Assembly: GCA_035370465.1 (NCBI GenBank)
Contig: DAOOVW010000074.1
Location: 1-5,143, forward strand
From: a bacterium
GTDB lineage: Bacteria > Ratteibacteria > UBA8468 > B48-G9 > JAFGKM01
Length of the DNA: 5,143 bases
Direction: 5' to 3'
The position numbers were made by a program, and so were the translations under genes. Position 1 is the first letter of the stretch, and every line of letters begins with the position of its first letter. A model generated the notes under the pieces. It did not search any database and had not been told where the DNA came from. It worked only from the letters and a program-made list of their open reading frames with translations. Positions 4,950-5,143 of the stretch are shown here, piece by piece.

Positions 4950-5143
4950 CTATCTTAACATTTTTCAAAGGGGGAATTTATGGGTAATCTCTATCCTTAT
5001 GGCCCGAGGGGTGGATTTGTTCTTTACTTCTTTCTACTCTCTACTCGCTACTTTCAGTCAGTGTGATTGAGTAAGTATATACGAAGAACTTCTACCAAAT
5101 AAACTCGCTAAGAAAATAAAAACTCTCTTAATTCTGAAAACCC
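4950..5143. other. Non-coding right end
   Basis: No gene is supported in this segment. It holds AAAGGGGGAA (4967-4976), a T/C-rich run of TACTCT/TACTCG words (about 5032-5050) and a segment, CAGTGTGATTGAGTAAGTAT (5059-5078), resembling one at 219-236. On the minus strand two short open frames enter from the right edge, one ending at the TAG at 5108-5110 and one at the TGA in 5062-5064. Either could be the tail of a neighbouring gene, but too few codons are present to judge. Confidence 0.4.

Noticed and set aside
4582..5070. Plus-strand ORFs over the upstream repeat region
   Set aside because: They run across palindromes and repeats, lack SDs and show no family resemblance.
5063..5143. C-terminal end of a neighbouring minus-strand gene
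   Set aside because: Two frames reach the right edge open, but only about 11-26 codons are visible and neither shows a recognisable motif.

Overview
The window is AT-rich bacterial DNA with three protein-coding genes, all on the minus strand, separated by intergenic DNA rich in inverted and direct repeats. Strong Shine-Dalgarno (SD) sequences (AAGGAGG type), two secreted carbohydrate-active-type proteins and abundant short palindromic repeats fit an uncultured, Gram-negative-type bacterium of the kind found among the candidate phyla and PVC-related groups. That placement is a low-confidence inference, because no rRNA or marker gene is present.

Layout from left to right. Bases 1-232 hold no gene, only A/T-rich degenerate repeats and two weak terminator-like hairpins, one facing each way. 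Bases 233-1441 (minus) encode an NAD(P)-dependent glutamate dehydrogenase. Bases 1448-1541 hold its unusual translation start region. Here a strong SD is separated from the likely ATG by an approximately 80-nt, nearly self-complementary element. Bases 1542-1923 are non-coding and contain a second large inverted repeat (1725-1840) that could fold as a branched RNA. Bases 1924-2820 and 2842-4590 (minus) form a tight two-gene unit with a 21-bp gap. The upstream gene encodes a secreted GH123/DUF4091-like glycoside hydrolase, and the downstream one a secreted protein with a CBM9-like sugar-binding domain. Bases 4591-5143 are non-coding: a small palindrome and phased T-tracts lie just upstream of the hydrolase, followed by a cluster of repeats. 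This cluster has two copies of a 65-93 nt repeat, one apparently carrying a palindromic CCCCCTTT/AAAGGGGG element inside it, and then another 14-bp-arm palindrome.

The hydrolase and the CBM9-like protein probably work together outside the cytoplasm on a glycan, perhaps one containing N-acetylhexosamine. The glutamate dehydrogenase is a cytoplasmic nitrogen/carbon metabolism enzyme with no obvious functional link to them. The most interesting feature is the glutamate dehydrogenase leader: folding the inverted repeat would bring the SD and start codon to normal spacing, giving a possible structure-bridged ribosome binding site created by an inserted palindrome.
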